A stretch of 64,000 bases of DNA. Origin: Hoeflea sp038900095. Its GTDB lineage: Bacteria; Pseudomonadota; Alphaproteobacteria; Rhizobiales; Rhizobiaceae. A program made the position numbers and the translations under genes. The notes under the pieces are model-generated. The model worked only from the letters and a program-made list of their open reading frames with translations. It ran no database searches and was not told where the DNA came from. The stretch lies in the NCBI RefSeq assembly GCF_038900095.1, contig NZ_JBBMQQ010000011.1, positions 66,930 through 130,929 on the forward strand, read 5' to 3'. Shown here piece after piece: positions 43,274-52,867 of the stretch; position 1 is the stretch's first letter; each line of letters opens with the position of its first letter.

Positions 43274-44176
43274 ATGAAATCCATTTCCAGATTACTCGCA
43301 GCGGTGGCGATCAGTGCATTCGCCTTTCCTGTGAATGCAGCACCGCTGCTTTCCGCATTTTCGCATCAATCGCCGTTGCCGCCGGCTCCGGTCGGCGCTG
43401 CACAGACAAGCCGCGCACCGGTTGTCCTGGCGCAGGCCGGAGACCCGGTCTACCGGATCGGGCAGCTTGAAGAACAGATCCGCGGGCTCAATGGCCGCAT
43501 CGAGGAGCTCGGGTTCCAGCTGCTGCAGATGCAGGAGCAGATGCGCCAGATGCAGCAGGACAACGAGTTCCGCTTCCAGGAACTTGAGAAAACCGGCAAC
43601 CAGCGCTCCGATGCAGGTCCGGCGGTCACCCAGCCGGGCATCGAGCAATCAACCACTGCATCGACCAGCCAGGCCGGGCAGGGGGCAGGTGCGCCTGCCA
43701 CCGATCTCGGATCGATCCGGTTTGACGACAAGGGTGATCTCATCGGCGGAATCATCGAGCCGATGGACGGGGGCAACGAAACGGCTTCGCTGTCATCACC
43801 CGAGGACATGTACCAGGCTGGCTACAATCACATGCTGGCGGGTGATTATGCCCTGGCCGAGCAGGTGTTCCAGGACTACGTCGCCAGCAATCCGGAAGAT
43901 CCGCGTGCCTCCGATGCAATGTTCTGGCTGGGCGAGGCGCAGTATTCGCAAGGCAAATACCAGGACTCGGCCAAGACCTTTCTCGACGCGCACAAGCGCT
44001 ATCCCCGTGCAGACAAGGGTGCCGATACGCTGTTGAAGCTGGGCATGTCGCTGGCCAAGCTCGACAATCGCGAAACGGCCTGCGCCACGCTGCGCGAAGT
44101 CCTGATCCGCTACCCGGGCGCTTCCGCTGCGGTCCGCGCCAAGGTCAGCGAAGAGCAGCTGCGGGCAAGTTGCTGA
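43274..44176 (+). CDS. cpoB: Tol-Pal system protein CpoB (YbgF)
   Basis: A 300-residue periplasmic protein. The signal peptide (MKSISRLLAAVAISAFAFPVNA) is followed by a coiled coil (IGQLEEQIRGLNGRIEELGF), a flexible linker, and three TPR units at about 180-290 (MYQAGYNHMLAGDYALAEQVF, DAMFWLGEAQYSQGKYQD). CpoB coordinates TolA with the peptidoglycan synthase PBP1B in E. coli. It is separated from pal by the terminator and 164 bases, so it needs its own promoter. Confidence 0.93.
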   Translation: MKSISRLLAAVAISAFAFPVNAAPLLSAFSHQSPLPPAPVGAAQTSRAPVVLAQAGDPVYRIGQLEEQIRGLNGRIEELGFQLLQMQEQMRQMQQDNEFRFQELEKTGNQRSDAGPAVTQPGIEQSTTASTSQAGQGAGAPATDLGSIRFDDKGDLIGGIIEPMDGGNETASLSSPEDMYQAGYNHMLAGDYALAEQVFQDYVASNPEDPRASDAMFWLGEAQYSQGKYQDSAKTFLDAHKRYPRADKGADTLLKLGMSLAKLDNRETACATLREVLIRYPGASAAVRAKVSEEQLRASC

Positions 44177-44192
44177 CTTCCTGCCGATCCCG

Positions 44193-45548
44193 ATGATGCC
44201 TGATCCTTCGGGCGGCCCTGCGCAAACGCCGCAGCAATGTCTTCAATGTCTCCGTGAATTTCTAGCCGGTCTGACCAGCCCGCGTCCGCTTGGAATCGCG
44301 GTGTCGGGAGGTTCGGATTCTCTCGGGCTGCTGTACGGGCTTGCTGCCCTGCTGCCGGCGACACGGCTTGTGGCCTTGACGGTGGATCATGGTCTTCGTC
44401 CCGGATCGGCGGACGAGGCGCGCTGGGTGAAATCGCGCTGCCGGAGGCTCGGCATCCGTCATGAAACGCTCAGATGGGAAAGCGGCCAGCCGGCCACCGG
44501 GGTGCAAGCCGCAGCCCGGGCGGCGCGTTATCGCCTGATGGTCGAGGCCTCCGCACGCCTGGGCCTCGGGGCTGTTCTGACCGCGCATACGCGGGATGAC
44601 CAGAACGAGACACTGGCCATGCGCCGTGTTCGCAGTTCATCGGACGATGCGCCGGGCCTTGCAGGCATTCCGCCGGCAACCCTGTTTGACGGGCGAATGT
44701 GGGTGTTGCGTCCGCTGCTGGGGCTCCCCCGCGCCGCGATCCGGGACTTTCTTCGCGAGAGAGGTGTTGGGGACTGGATCGAGGATCCGTCGAACACCGA
44801 TCCGCGCTTCGAGCGGGTGCGGGTTCGAACCAGGCTCAGCGAAGAAGGGGCGGCTGTTGCCGATCCCGATGCCGGGCGGATTGCTGTCGCCCGTTACCAG
44901 CTTGCCTGCCGGGTGGCGGACTTTGTCGATGCCAATTGCCTTGTTGATGTGAGCGGCCTGGTCCGGATGCGGTTCGGCCCGGATGATGCTGCGGATGTGA
45001 CCGTGGCCGCGCTGGAAGCGCTGATCGACTTGTGCGGCGGGGCGCCGCGTCCCATCGACAGGCGCGGCAAAGCGACGCTTGCAGAGTTTATGCGTTCATT
45101 CAGCGCGGACGGCAACGGCCAGGCAATCAGCCTGGGGCGGACACTGATCCGGCGTCGCGGCGGCTGCCTCACTCTCCGGCGGGAAGGCCGGGGCATTGCC
45201 GATCTCACCCTCGCGCCGGGTGCATGCGGCGTCTGGGACCGGCGCTTTCGTGTTCACAATCTCTCTTCCAAATCCGTTCTCAAGGTATCAGGCGGCGGAA
45301 ACGGTGGATTTATGCCCTGTTTCAGCCGCGAAGCCGGCATTTTTCCGGCAGATCTGGGCATGGAGGACGGCGTGGTTGGCGGATTTGTCTGTCAGCCGCT
45401 TGCCGGCCGCAGTTCCCATATTCTGACGGTGCAGCAGTTGCCCGTGGCCCAGGCGCTGGCACGATTGGCCAAGCTTAAGCCGTTTGCTAAGTGCCCGTGG
45501 GCCAATTCGCTGGATATTCCGGCGTTAACTGCGATGAAAGTGCAATGA
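44193..45548 (+). CDS. tilS: tRNA(Ile)-lysidine synthase TilS
   Basis: A 451-residue enzyme. The N-terminal GIAVSGGSDSLGLLYGLAAL has the PP-loop SGGSDS that binds ATP; ALTVDHGLRPGSADEARWV follows. It attaches lysine to C34 of the tRNA reading AUA, changing its decoding to isoleucine. The C-terminal half is more divergent. It lies 16 bases after cpoB, probably co-transcribed, a common rhizobial order before ftsH. Confidence 0.93.
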   Translation: MMPDPSGGPAQTPQQCLQCLREFLAGLTSPRPLGIAVSGGSDSLGLLYGLAALLPATRLVALTVDHGLRPGSADEARWVKSRCRRLGIRHETLRWESGQPATGVQAAARAARYRLMVEASARLGLGAVLTAHTRDDQNETLAMRRVRSSSDDAPGLAGIPPATLFDGRMWVLRPLLGLPRAAIRDFLRERGVGDWIEDPSNTDPRFERVRVRTRLSEEGAAVADPDAGRIAVARYQLACRVADFVDANCLVDVSGLVRMRFGPDDAADVTVAALEALIDLCGGAPRPIDRRGKATLAEFMRSFSADGNGQAISLGRTLIRRRGGCLTLRREGRGIADLTLAPGACGVWDRRFRVHNLSSKSVLKVSGGGNGGFMPCFSREAGIFPADLGMEDGVVGGFVCQPLAGRSSHILTVQQLPVAQALARLAKLKPFAKCPWANSLDIPALTAMKVQ

Positions 45549-45661
45549 CAAACACCGCTGCCAGCCTTGGCAAGACCCCTCCGGGCTCCTATGTTACAGG
45601 TTGAGTTTTCGAAATACGGTTATGCGCCGGTGGCTGCAGGCCTTGATCCCCGAGGAAGAGT

Positions 45662-47599
45662 ATGAATCCCAACTTCCGCAATTTTGCCCTGTGGGCAATC
45701 ATCGCGCTTCTGTTGATCGCATTGTTCAACATGTTCCAGAGTCCAACCGAACGGACGGCGGGGCGTGATATCGCCTATTCGCAGTTTCTCAAGGATATTG
45801 ATGCAGGCCGTGTCCGCGACGTGACCATCGTCGGCGAGAAGATTTCCGGCAACTACACCGATACCGCGACGGGGTTTCAAACCTATTCGCCCGGTGATCC
45901 CAGCCTTATCCAGCGGTTGAATGACCGCAATGTGACAATTATTGCCAAGCCGGAAGTCGACAGTTCCAACACGCTTGTCGGCTACCTGATTTCCTGGCTG
46001 CCGATCCTTCTCATTCTTGGTGTCTGGATCTTCTTCATGCGCCAGATGCAGGGCGGCTCACGGGGTGCCATGGGATTTGGCAAGTCGAAGGCAAAGCTTC
46101 TGACCGAAGCGCATGGCCGCGTGACGTTTGCGGATGTGGCCGGCGTTGATGAGGCCAAGCAGGATCTTGAAGAGATCGTCGAATTCCTGCGTGACCCGCA
46201 GAAGTTCCAGCGACTCGGCGGCAAGATCCCGCGCGGCGTTCTGCTGGTGGGCCCTCCCGGCACCGGCAAGACGCTGACGGCACGTGCTGTGGCAGGCGAA
46301 GCCAATGTGCCTTTCTTCACGATTTCCGGTTCGGATTTTGTTGAAATGTTTGTCGGCGTCGGCGCAAGCCGCGTTCGCGACATGTTCGAGCAGGCCAAGA
46401 AGAATGCGCCCTGCATCATCTTCATCGACGAAATTGACGCCGTCGGACGCCATCGTGGCGCCGGACTTGGCGGCGGCAATGATGAGCGCGAACAGACGCT
46501 CAACCAGTTGCTCGTCGAGATGGACGGTTTTGAAGCCAATGAAGGCATCATCCTGATCGCGGCGACCAACCGTCCCGACGTGCTCGACCCTGCGCTGATG
46601 CGCCCGGGCCGGTTTGACCGTCAGGTTGTGGTTCCGCTTCCCGACGTCAATGGCCGTGAGAAGATCCTCAAGGTGCACGTCCGCAACGTGCCGATGGCGC
46701 CGAATGTCGATCTCAAGGTTCTTGCCCGCGGCACACCCGGTTTCTCCGGTGCTGACCTGATGAACCTGGTCAATGAAGGCGCATTGCTGGCGGCGCGGCG
46801 CAACAAGCGTCTGGTCACGATGGCCGAGTTCGAAGACGCCAAGGACAAGGTCATGATGGGCGCAGAGCGCCGCTCGACGGCCATGACCCAGGAAGAAAAG
46901 AAGCTCACCGCCTATCACGAAGCCGGGCATGCCATCGTTGCGCTCAATGTCGCCGTGGCCGATCCCGTGCACAAGGCGACCATCATTCCGCGCGGCCGTG
47001 CACTGGGCATGGTCATGCAGTTGCCCGAGGCCGACCGCTACTCGATGAGCTACAAGTGGATGGTGTCACGGCTGGCGATCATGATGGGTGGCCGCGTTGC
47101 CGAGGAACTGACCTTCGGCAAGGAGAACATCACGTCCGGTGCGTCTTCCGATATCGTGCAGGCGACCAAGCTTGCCCGTGCGATGGTGACCGAGTGGGGC
47201 TTCTCCGACGAACTCGGTCAGGTTGCCTATGGCGAAAACCAGCAGGAGGTTTTCCTTGGTCATTCGGTGGCGCAGCAGAAGAATGTCTCCGAAGCCACCG
47301 CGCAGAAGATCGACAGCGAGATTCGCCGTCTGATTGATCAGGCATACAGCGAAGCCCGCGAGATCCTGACCAAGAAGAAGAAGGCATTCATCGCCATCGC
47401 CGAAGGCCTGCTTGAATATGAAACGCTGTCCGGCGAGGAAATCAAGGCGCTGATCCGCGGCGAGAAGCCTGCCCGTGACCTTGACGACGACACCCCGCCG
47501 AGCCGTGGTACCGCGGTTCCGACGGCCGGCGCCAAGAAGGGCGGAGCCGGCAAGAAGGGCGATGAGCCTGACACAGGTCTGGAACCGCAGCCGCAATAA
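45662..47599 (+). CDS. ftsH: ATP-dependent zinc metalloprotease FtsH
   Basis: A 645-residue membrane protease. Helices at about 8-26 and 103-122 place a short domain in the periplasm. The AAA+ module has Walker A GPPGTGKTLT, Walker B CIIFIDEIDAVGRHRGAG and the second region of homology. HEAGH near residue 420 is the zinc site. It degrades misfolded membrane proteins and short-lived regulators such as LpxC and RpoH. GAGGAAGAG precedes the ATG. A terminator follows 40 bases later. Confidence 0.97.
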   Translation: MNPNFRNFALWAIIALLLIALFNMFQSPTERTAGRDIAYSQFLKDIDAGRVRDVTIVGEKISGNYTDTATGFQTYSPGDPSLIQRLNDRNVTIIAKPEVDSSNTLVGYLISWLPILLILGVWIFFMRQMQGGSRGAMGFGKSKAKLLTEAHGRVTFADVAGVDEAKQDLEEIVEFLRDPQKFQRLGGKIPRGVLLVGPPGTGKTLTARAVAGEANVPFFTISGSDFVEMFVGVGASRVRDMFEQAKKNAPCIIFIDEIDAVGRHRGAGLGGGNDEREQTLNQLLVEMDGFEANEGIILIAATNRPDVLDPALMRPGRFDRQVVVPLPDVNGREKILKVHVRNVPMAPNVDLKVLARGTPGFSGADLMNLVNEGALLAARRNKRLVTMAEFEDAKDKVMMGAERRSTAMTQEEKKLTAYHEAGHAIVALNVAVADPVHKATIIPRGRALGMVMQLPEADRYSMSYKWMVSRLAIMMGGRVAEELTFGKENITSGASSDIVQATKLARAMVTEWGFSDELGQVAYGENQQEVFLGHSVAQQKNVSEATAQKIDSEIRRLIDQAYSEAREILTKKKKAFIAIAEGLLEYETLSGEEIKALIRGEKPARDLDDDTPPSRGTAVPTAGAKKGGAGKKGDEPDTGLEPQPQ

Positions 47600-47638
47600 G
47601 GCGCGGTCCGGCGTAAACCATACCAGCCAAGATTTGAT

Positions 47639-47665
47639 AACAGCCGCTTTCGGGCGGCTGTTTTG
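47639..47665 (+). terminator. Rho-independent terminator of ftsH
   Basis: CAGCCGC (47641-47647) and GCGGCTG (47654-47660) pair and are followed by TTTTGTTGT. Confidence 0.85.
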
Positions 47666-47772
47666 TTGTGTATTGCAACGGTTTGTAACAAAATCTGATT
47701 GTATTCCCGCGTCGATGTGTTGGATCAACAGGGATACGAGAATATTTTATCTGGATTGTACCGGGGGCTTCC

Positions 47773-49125
47773 ATGAGCAGGCGATATTTTGGCACGGATG
47801 GAATTCGTGGCCAGGCAAACAAGGCGCCCATGACGCCGGACCTGGCAATGCGGGTGGGTATTGCGGTCGGTAACCTGTTTCGACGCGGTGATCACCGGCA
47901 CAGGGTGGTGATCGGCAAGGATACCCGTCTGTCCGGCTACATGATCGAGAACGCGCTCGTGGCAGGCTTTACCGCTGCCGGGCTCGACGTGTTCCTGCTC
48001 GGGCCTATCCCGACGCCGGCGGTGGCGATGCTGACCCGCTCCCTGCGCGCCGATATCGGGGTGATGATTTCGGCCTCCCACAATCCCTACCAGGACAATG
48101 GCATCAAGCTGTTCGGCCCCGATGGTTTCAAGCTGTCGGACGATCTGGAGCATCGCATCGAGGAGCTGATGGACGAGGACATCCATCTGCAGCTGGCGCG
48201 CCCGGATTCGATCGGCCGCGCCAAGCGCGTTGACGGTGTGCACGACCGCTATATCGAATTTGCCAAGCGCACGCTGCCCAAGGACATCACCTTGTCGGGT
48301 ATGCGTGTCGTTGTCGATTGCGCCAACGGGGCGGGTTACAAGGTTGCTCCGGCAGCACTTTGGGAACTCGGAGCGGACGTGATCGCGATTGGCGAAGAGC
48401 CGAACGGCACGAACATCAATCTCAATTGCGGCTCGACCCATCCCGTCGCGCTGTCACGCAAGGTGCATGAAGTCCGGGCCGACATCGGCATTGCGCTGGA
48501 TGGCGATGCGGACCGTGTGCTGATTGTCGACGAGACCGGCGCGGTTATCGACGGCGACCAGCTGATGGCGCTGATCGCTGAATCCTGGAAGGCGGATGGT
48601 TTGCTGCGTGGCGACGGTATCGTTGCCACCGTGATGTCCAATCTTGGTCTGGAGCGGTTCCTTGACGGCATCGATCTGACGCTTGCCCGGACCAAGGTCG
48701 GTGACCGCTACGTCGTGGAACACATGCGCAAGCATGGGTTCAATGTCGGCGGCGAGCAGTCGGGCCATATCGTCCTGTCGGACTTTGCCACCACCGGAGA
48801 TGGTCTTGTTGCGGCCTTGCAGGTGATGGCGTGCGTGCAGCGTATGGGGCGTCCCGTGTCGGAAGTCTGCCGCAGGTTTGAGCCGGTGCCGCAAGTGCTC
48901 AAGAACGTGCGGCATTCGGGCGGCAATCCGCTCAACGATGCCCTGGTGAAGGCCGCCATTGCCGATGCCGAGGCGACCCTGGGCAGTTCTGCCCGCCTGG
49001 TCATCCGTCCTTCGGGAACAGAGCCGCTTATCCGGGTCATGGCAGAAGGCGATAACCGCGAGAATATCGAGACGGTCGTGGATCAGCTGATCAACGTCAT
49101 CTCGGGCGCCCGCAACGCGGCCTGA
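47773..49125 (+). CDS. glmM: Phosphoglucosamine mutase
   Basis: A 450-residue enzyme. RRYFGTDGIRGQAN starts it, as in the family. MISASHNPYQDNGIKLF near residue 100 carries the catalytic phosphoserine, DGDADRVLIVDE the Mg2+ site, and RPSGTEPLIRVM the C-terminal phosphate-binding loop. It turns glucosamine-6-phosphate into glucosamine-1-phosphate for cell-wall and lipid A precursors. It usually follows ftsH in Rhizobiales, as here. Confidence 0.97.
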   Translation: MSRRYFGTDGIRGQANKAPMTPDLAMRVGIAVGNLFRRGDHRHRVVIGKDTRLSGYMIENALVAGFTAAGLDVFLLGPIPTPAVAMLTRSLRADIGVMISASHNPYQDNGIKLFGPDGFKLSDDLEHRIEELMDEDIHLQLARPDSIGRAKRVDGVHDRYIEFAKRTLPKDITLSGMRVVVDCANGAGYKVAPAALWELGADVIAIGEEPNGTNINLNCGSTHPVALSRKVHEVRADIGIALDGDADRVLIVDETGAVIDGDQLMALIAESWKADGLLRGDGIVATVMSNLGLERFLDGIDLTLARTKVGDRYVVEHMRKHGFNVGGEQSGHIVLSDFATTGDGLVAALQVMACVQRMGRPVSEVCRRFEPVPQVLKNVRHSGGNPLNDALVKAAIADAEATLGSSARLVIRPSGTEPLIRVMAEGDNRENIETVVDQLINVISGARNAA

Positions 49126-49514
49126 CGGATAGCTTGCATCTTCCGGGGCAATCCGCCGGAATTGATGCAGGGCAGGGCGGCTCAAGCAGCCGAATATTCC
49201 TGTCCGGTCTGTGAGTGCTTGCGAAAACAAGCAAAAACTTCAGGCATACTTCACGTGGCCTGCCCAAAAGGCTGCTGTTTGGTCGCCTGTGCCTGATTTC
49301 GGCGTCTTCTGATCTTTGCCGATCGGCCCTGAATTCAAAAACAGCTCCGGTTTTGCCATCCCACAGTAACAGTTGCGCTTCTTGTTCTTCGATTCTTGGT
49401 AAAGAGACGTGGTTAAGTGCGCTTTAACTTTTCTGCTTCATTATCCATCGCGAACCAACAATCGTGTTGTCACCAGAACCGGCGACAGCGCATGTCTCGA
49501 CGATGGAGTCTATC
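49126..49514. other. 389-bp intergenic region, glmM to outer-membrane protein gene
   Basis: No convincing reading frame. It holds an exact CtrA box at 49413-49428 and a weak hairpin (TGCTTG/CAAGCA near 49216-49233). The long leader before the outer-membrane protein gene would be about 80 bases if transcription begins just after the CtrA box. No terminator for glmM was recognised. Confidence 0.6.
49413..49428 (+). promoter_or_regulatory. Predicted CtrA box, first outer-membrane protein gene
   Basis: TTAA-GTGCGCT-TTAAC matches the CtrA consensus exactly, 87 bases before the start codon at 49515. Confidence 0.6.
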
Positions 49515-50363
49515 ATGAGAAAGATTTTCCTGGCTGGTACTGCCATGCTGTTTGCCGGTGTAGGTATTGCTGGAGCAGCTGATGTGCTGCCAGCCCCGTA
49601 TGTTGAAGCGCCTGTCTATGAGGCGCCCGTTCAGACGGTCTCTGCTGCCGGTGGCTGGTATCTCCGCGGCGACGTCGGATATTCCTGGAACAAGATGAAG
49701 GGCGCCGAATTCTTCCAGGGCGGCCTGAACACCTATGCACCGTTCACCACCTCATCGCTGCGCTCTTCCTACAGCGTCGGCGTCGGTGTCGGATACCAGA
49801 TCAATCAGCGTTTGCGCACGGATGTGACGCTGGACTATTTCGGCAAGGCAAAGTTCAGGGGCTCGACCACGGGCAGCTGCGGCGTGGCCACGGCCTGCAC
49901 CTCGACCGACCTGACTTCGGTGACCGGCTATGGCCTGCTGGCAAACGCCTATGTCGACCTCTACAAGAAGGGCCGTTTCACCTTCTACGCCGGTGGCGGT
50001 ATCGGTGGCACGCGCGTCAAGTGGGATGACCTGAACAACACATCCTGCGAAACCGGCAATGCCAACAATTGCGACCCGTCCTTCAACCATGGCGGCGCTG
50101 CCGGATGGCGCTTCACCTATGCGCTGATGGCCGGTGCTTCGGTTGACATCAACTGCCACCTAAAAGCCGATGTCGGCTACCGCTACCGCCACATTGCCGG
50201 CGGCGCGATGTTCAAGAGCCTCAACAGCGCCGGTTACCAGGGCTACCACAAGGCGATCTCCTCGCATGAGGTCCGTGGCGGTCTGCGCTACGGCTTCGGC
50301 GGTTGCGACCAGGAACAGGTCTATATCGAACCTGCTCCGATCATGCCTGCGGTCTACAAGTAG
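49515..50363 (+). CDS. Outer-membrane beta-barrel protein, Omp25/RopB-like
   Basis: A 282-residue protein with a signal peptide (MRKIFLAGTAMLFAGVGIAG, cut near GAA). The mature part has GGWYLRGDVGYSWNK, alternating-strand segments and RTDVTLDYFGKAKFRG, then a C-terminal EVRGGLRYGFGG, as in the Omp25/Omp31/RopB porin-like families of Rhizobiales. An 8-stranded barrel is likely. Cysteines occur in pairs in extracellular loops (GSCGVATACT). GGAG precedes the ATG at 49515 by six bases, chosen over upstream in-frame ATGs. A paralogue follows at 50599. Confidence 0.88.
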   Translation: MRKIFLAGTAMLFAGVGIAGAADVLPAPYVEAPVYEAPVQTVSAAGGWYLRGDVGYSWNKMKGAEFFQGGLNTYAPFTTSSLRSSYSVGVGVGYQINQRLRTDVTLDYFGKAKFRGSTTGSCGVATACTSTDLTSVTGYGLLANAYVDLYKKGRFTFYAGGGIGGTRVKWDDLNNTSCETGNANNCDPSFNHGGAAGWRFTYALMAGASVDINCHLKADVGYRYRHIAGGAMFKSLNSAGYQGYHKAISSHEVRGGLRYGFGGCDQEQVYIEPAPIMPAVYK

Positions 50364-50400
50364 GCCCCGGCCAAACCGCACCAGACCAGCATTCGTTTCG

Positions 50401-50433
50401 AACCGCCCGGCAGCAACGCCGGGCGGTTTTTGT
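50401..50433 (+). terminator. Rho-independent terminator of the first outer-membrane protein gene
   Basis: Perfect 11-bp arms, AACCGCCCGGC and GCCGGGCGGTT, around AGCAAC, then T-rich sequence. Confidence 0.92.
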
Positions 50434-50505
50434 TTGCGCGCTGTCTTGTTCAATGGTCATTTTTTAAGCCGCAGCCACGCGGAAAATCACGGTTAACAAA
50501 CATGC

Positions 50506-50521
50506 TTAACTGTGACTTAAC
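50506..50521 (+). promoter_or_regulatory. Predicted CtrA box, second outer-membrane protein gene
   Basis: TTAA-CTGTGAC-TTAAC matches the CtrA consensus exactly, 78 bases before the start codon at 50599. Confidence 0.6.
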
Positions 50522-50598
50522 CAGTCGCCGCCATAGTGGTCTTCATACGTATCCGGGACGCGTTCGAGCCGGCCGGATCAATTGAAGGGAATTTGGCC

Positions 50599-51444
50599 AT
50601 GATCATGCGTTTCGCTGCGGCGTCCAGCATTGCTGCTTTGATGGGAATTGCAGCGCCTGCCCACGCGGCAGATCTTGATGAAATCATCTACGCCAAGGAA
50701 TTGCCGGTGACGAAATCGGTCGAGATCGGTTCAGGCTGGTACTTGCGCGGCGATCTCGGGTACTCCGCCAAAACCCGCGGTGTAGCCACCAACTACCAGG
50801 TGTTTACCGCCGGAACGCCGGGAACATACACCTCGACGCCGTTCAACAGCTCATCGCTGAATGACGATGTGTCCGGGTCGGTGGGTGTCGGCTACAATTT
50901 CACCGACTATTTCCGCGGCGATCTCACGTTCGATTTCTCCAAGGGACGGTTCTTCGGCTCCAGAAGCTCGACACTGAACTGCCCGGGTGTGGCGAGCGGC
51001 CAGTGTGCCGGCGAGGATGTGCAGAATTTCGAGCATTTCGGCTTCATGGCCAATGCCTATGTCGACCTGGGAACCTTCGTCGGCTTCACGCCCTATGTCG
51101 GTGCAGGCGTCGGGTTCACCCGGCTGACCTGGGAGTCCTACAACAGTGATCTGAGCTGTGTTTCGGTTGCCGGCAACGCCTGCGGCATAGGCGGCATCAC
51201 CGCCAGCGTCGGGGCCGGAAACCAGAGCTGGCGCTTCACCTACGCGCTGATGGGCGGTGTCTCCTATGACCTGACCCAGGATCTCAAGCTGGACCTCGGT
51301 TACAAGTATTCCAAGATCGAATCCGGAAACCAGGCCGGCTTCGATGCCACCGCGATACTGGCCGGTGCATCGGGCTACCAGATCCAGGACAACGGCTTCC
51401 AGAAACATGAAGTCCGGGTCGGCCTGCGCTACAATCTCTGGTAG
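50599..51444 (+). CDS. Outer-membrane beta-barrel protein, paralogue
   Basis: A 281-residue protein with a signal peptide (MIMRFAAASSIAALMGIAA, cut near AHAA). The mature start carries GSGWYLRGDLGYSAKT, like its upstream neighbour, and TDYFRGDLTFDFSKGRFFGS parallels the neighbour's central strand. It ends KHEVRVGLRYNLW, a barrel-closing strand with a terminal aromatic residue. The two genes are likely ancient duplicates with independent promoters and terminators. AGGG lies nine bases before the ATG. Confidence 0.88.
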   Translation: MIMRFAAASSIAALMGIAAPAHAADLDEIIYAKELPVTKSVEIGSGWYLRGDLGYSAKTRGVATNYQVFTAGTPGTYTSTPFNSSSLNDDVSGSVGVGYNFTDYFRGDLTFDFSKGRFFGSRSSTLNCPGVASGQCAGEDVQNFEHFGFMANAYVDLGTFVGFTPYVGAGVGFTRLTWESYNSDLSCVSVAGNACGIGGITASVGAGNQSWRFTYALMGGVSYDLTQDLKLDLGYKYSKIESGNQAGFDATAILAGASGYQIQDNGFQKHEVRVGLRYNLW

Positions 51445-51468
51445 GTCAGCCAGGCATCGAGAGAGTTG

Positions 51469-51496
51469 AAAGGGCGGATCATCTCCGCCCTTTTTC
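51469..51496 (+). terminator. Rho-independent terminator of the second outer-membrane protein gene
   Basis: AAAGGGCGGA and TCCGCCCTTT pair around TCATC, followed by further T. Confidence 0.9.
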
Positions 51497-51550
51497 CTAT
51501 GCTGCAGCGCATAATGCGGCTTGACTCCGGAATCGCCGAGGTCTAACCCG

Positions 51551-51604
51551 GTCAGTGGGCCACCCCTCCCCAACGAGGGGCCACTATCTGGAAGGATAGC
51601 CATT
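51551..51604 (+). promoter_or_regulatory. serC leader RNA motif
   Basis: Two adjoining hairpins directly before serC. The first pairs AGTGG with CCACT (51554-51558, 51581-51585) and CCCCTC with GAGGGG (51563-51568, 51575-51580). The second pairs CTATC with GATAG (51584-51588, 51595-51599) and holds GGAAG, the ribosome-binding site, in its loop region. The stems share two bases, so they compete. This fits the serC motif described upstream of serC in alphaproteobacteria; its ligand is unknown. Match is from memory, not a covariance search. Confidence 0.7.
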
Positions 51605-52780
<1,176 letters not shown>

Positions 52781-52867
52781 CCATAGCCCTGGTGACCGCG
52801 CCGGTCTGATCCCGCGCGGTCCACGCTGCCCAATCCCATCATTCAGACCTTATCAATGGAGGCCATC

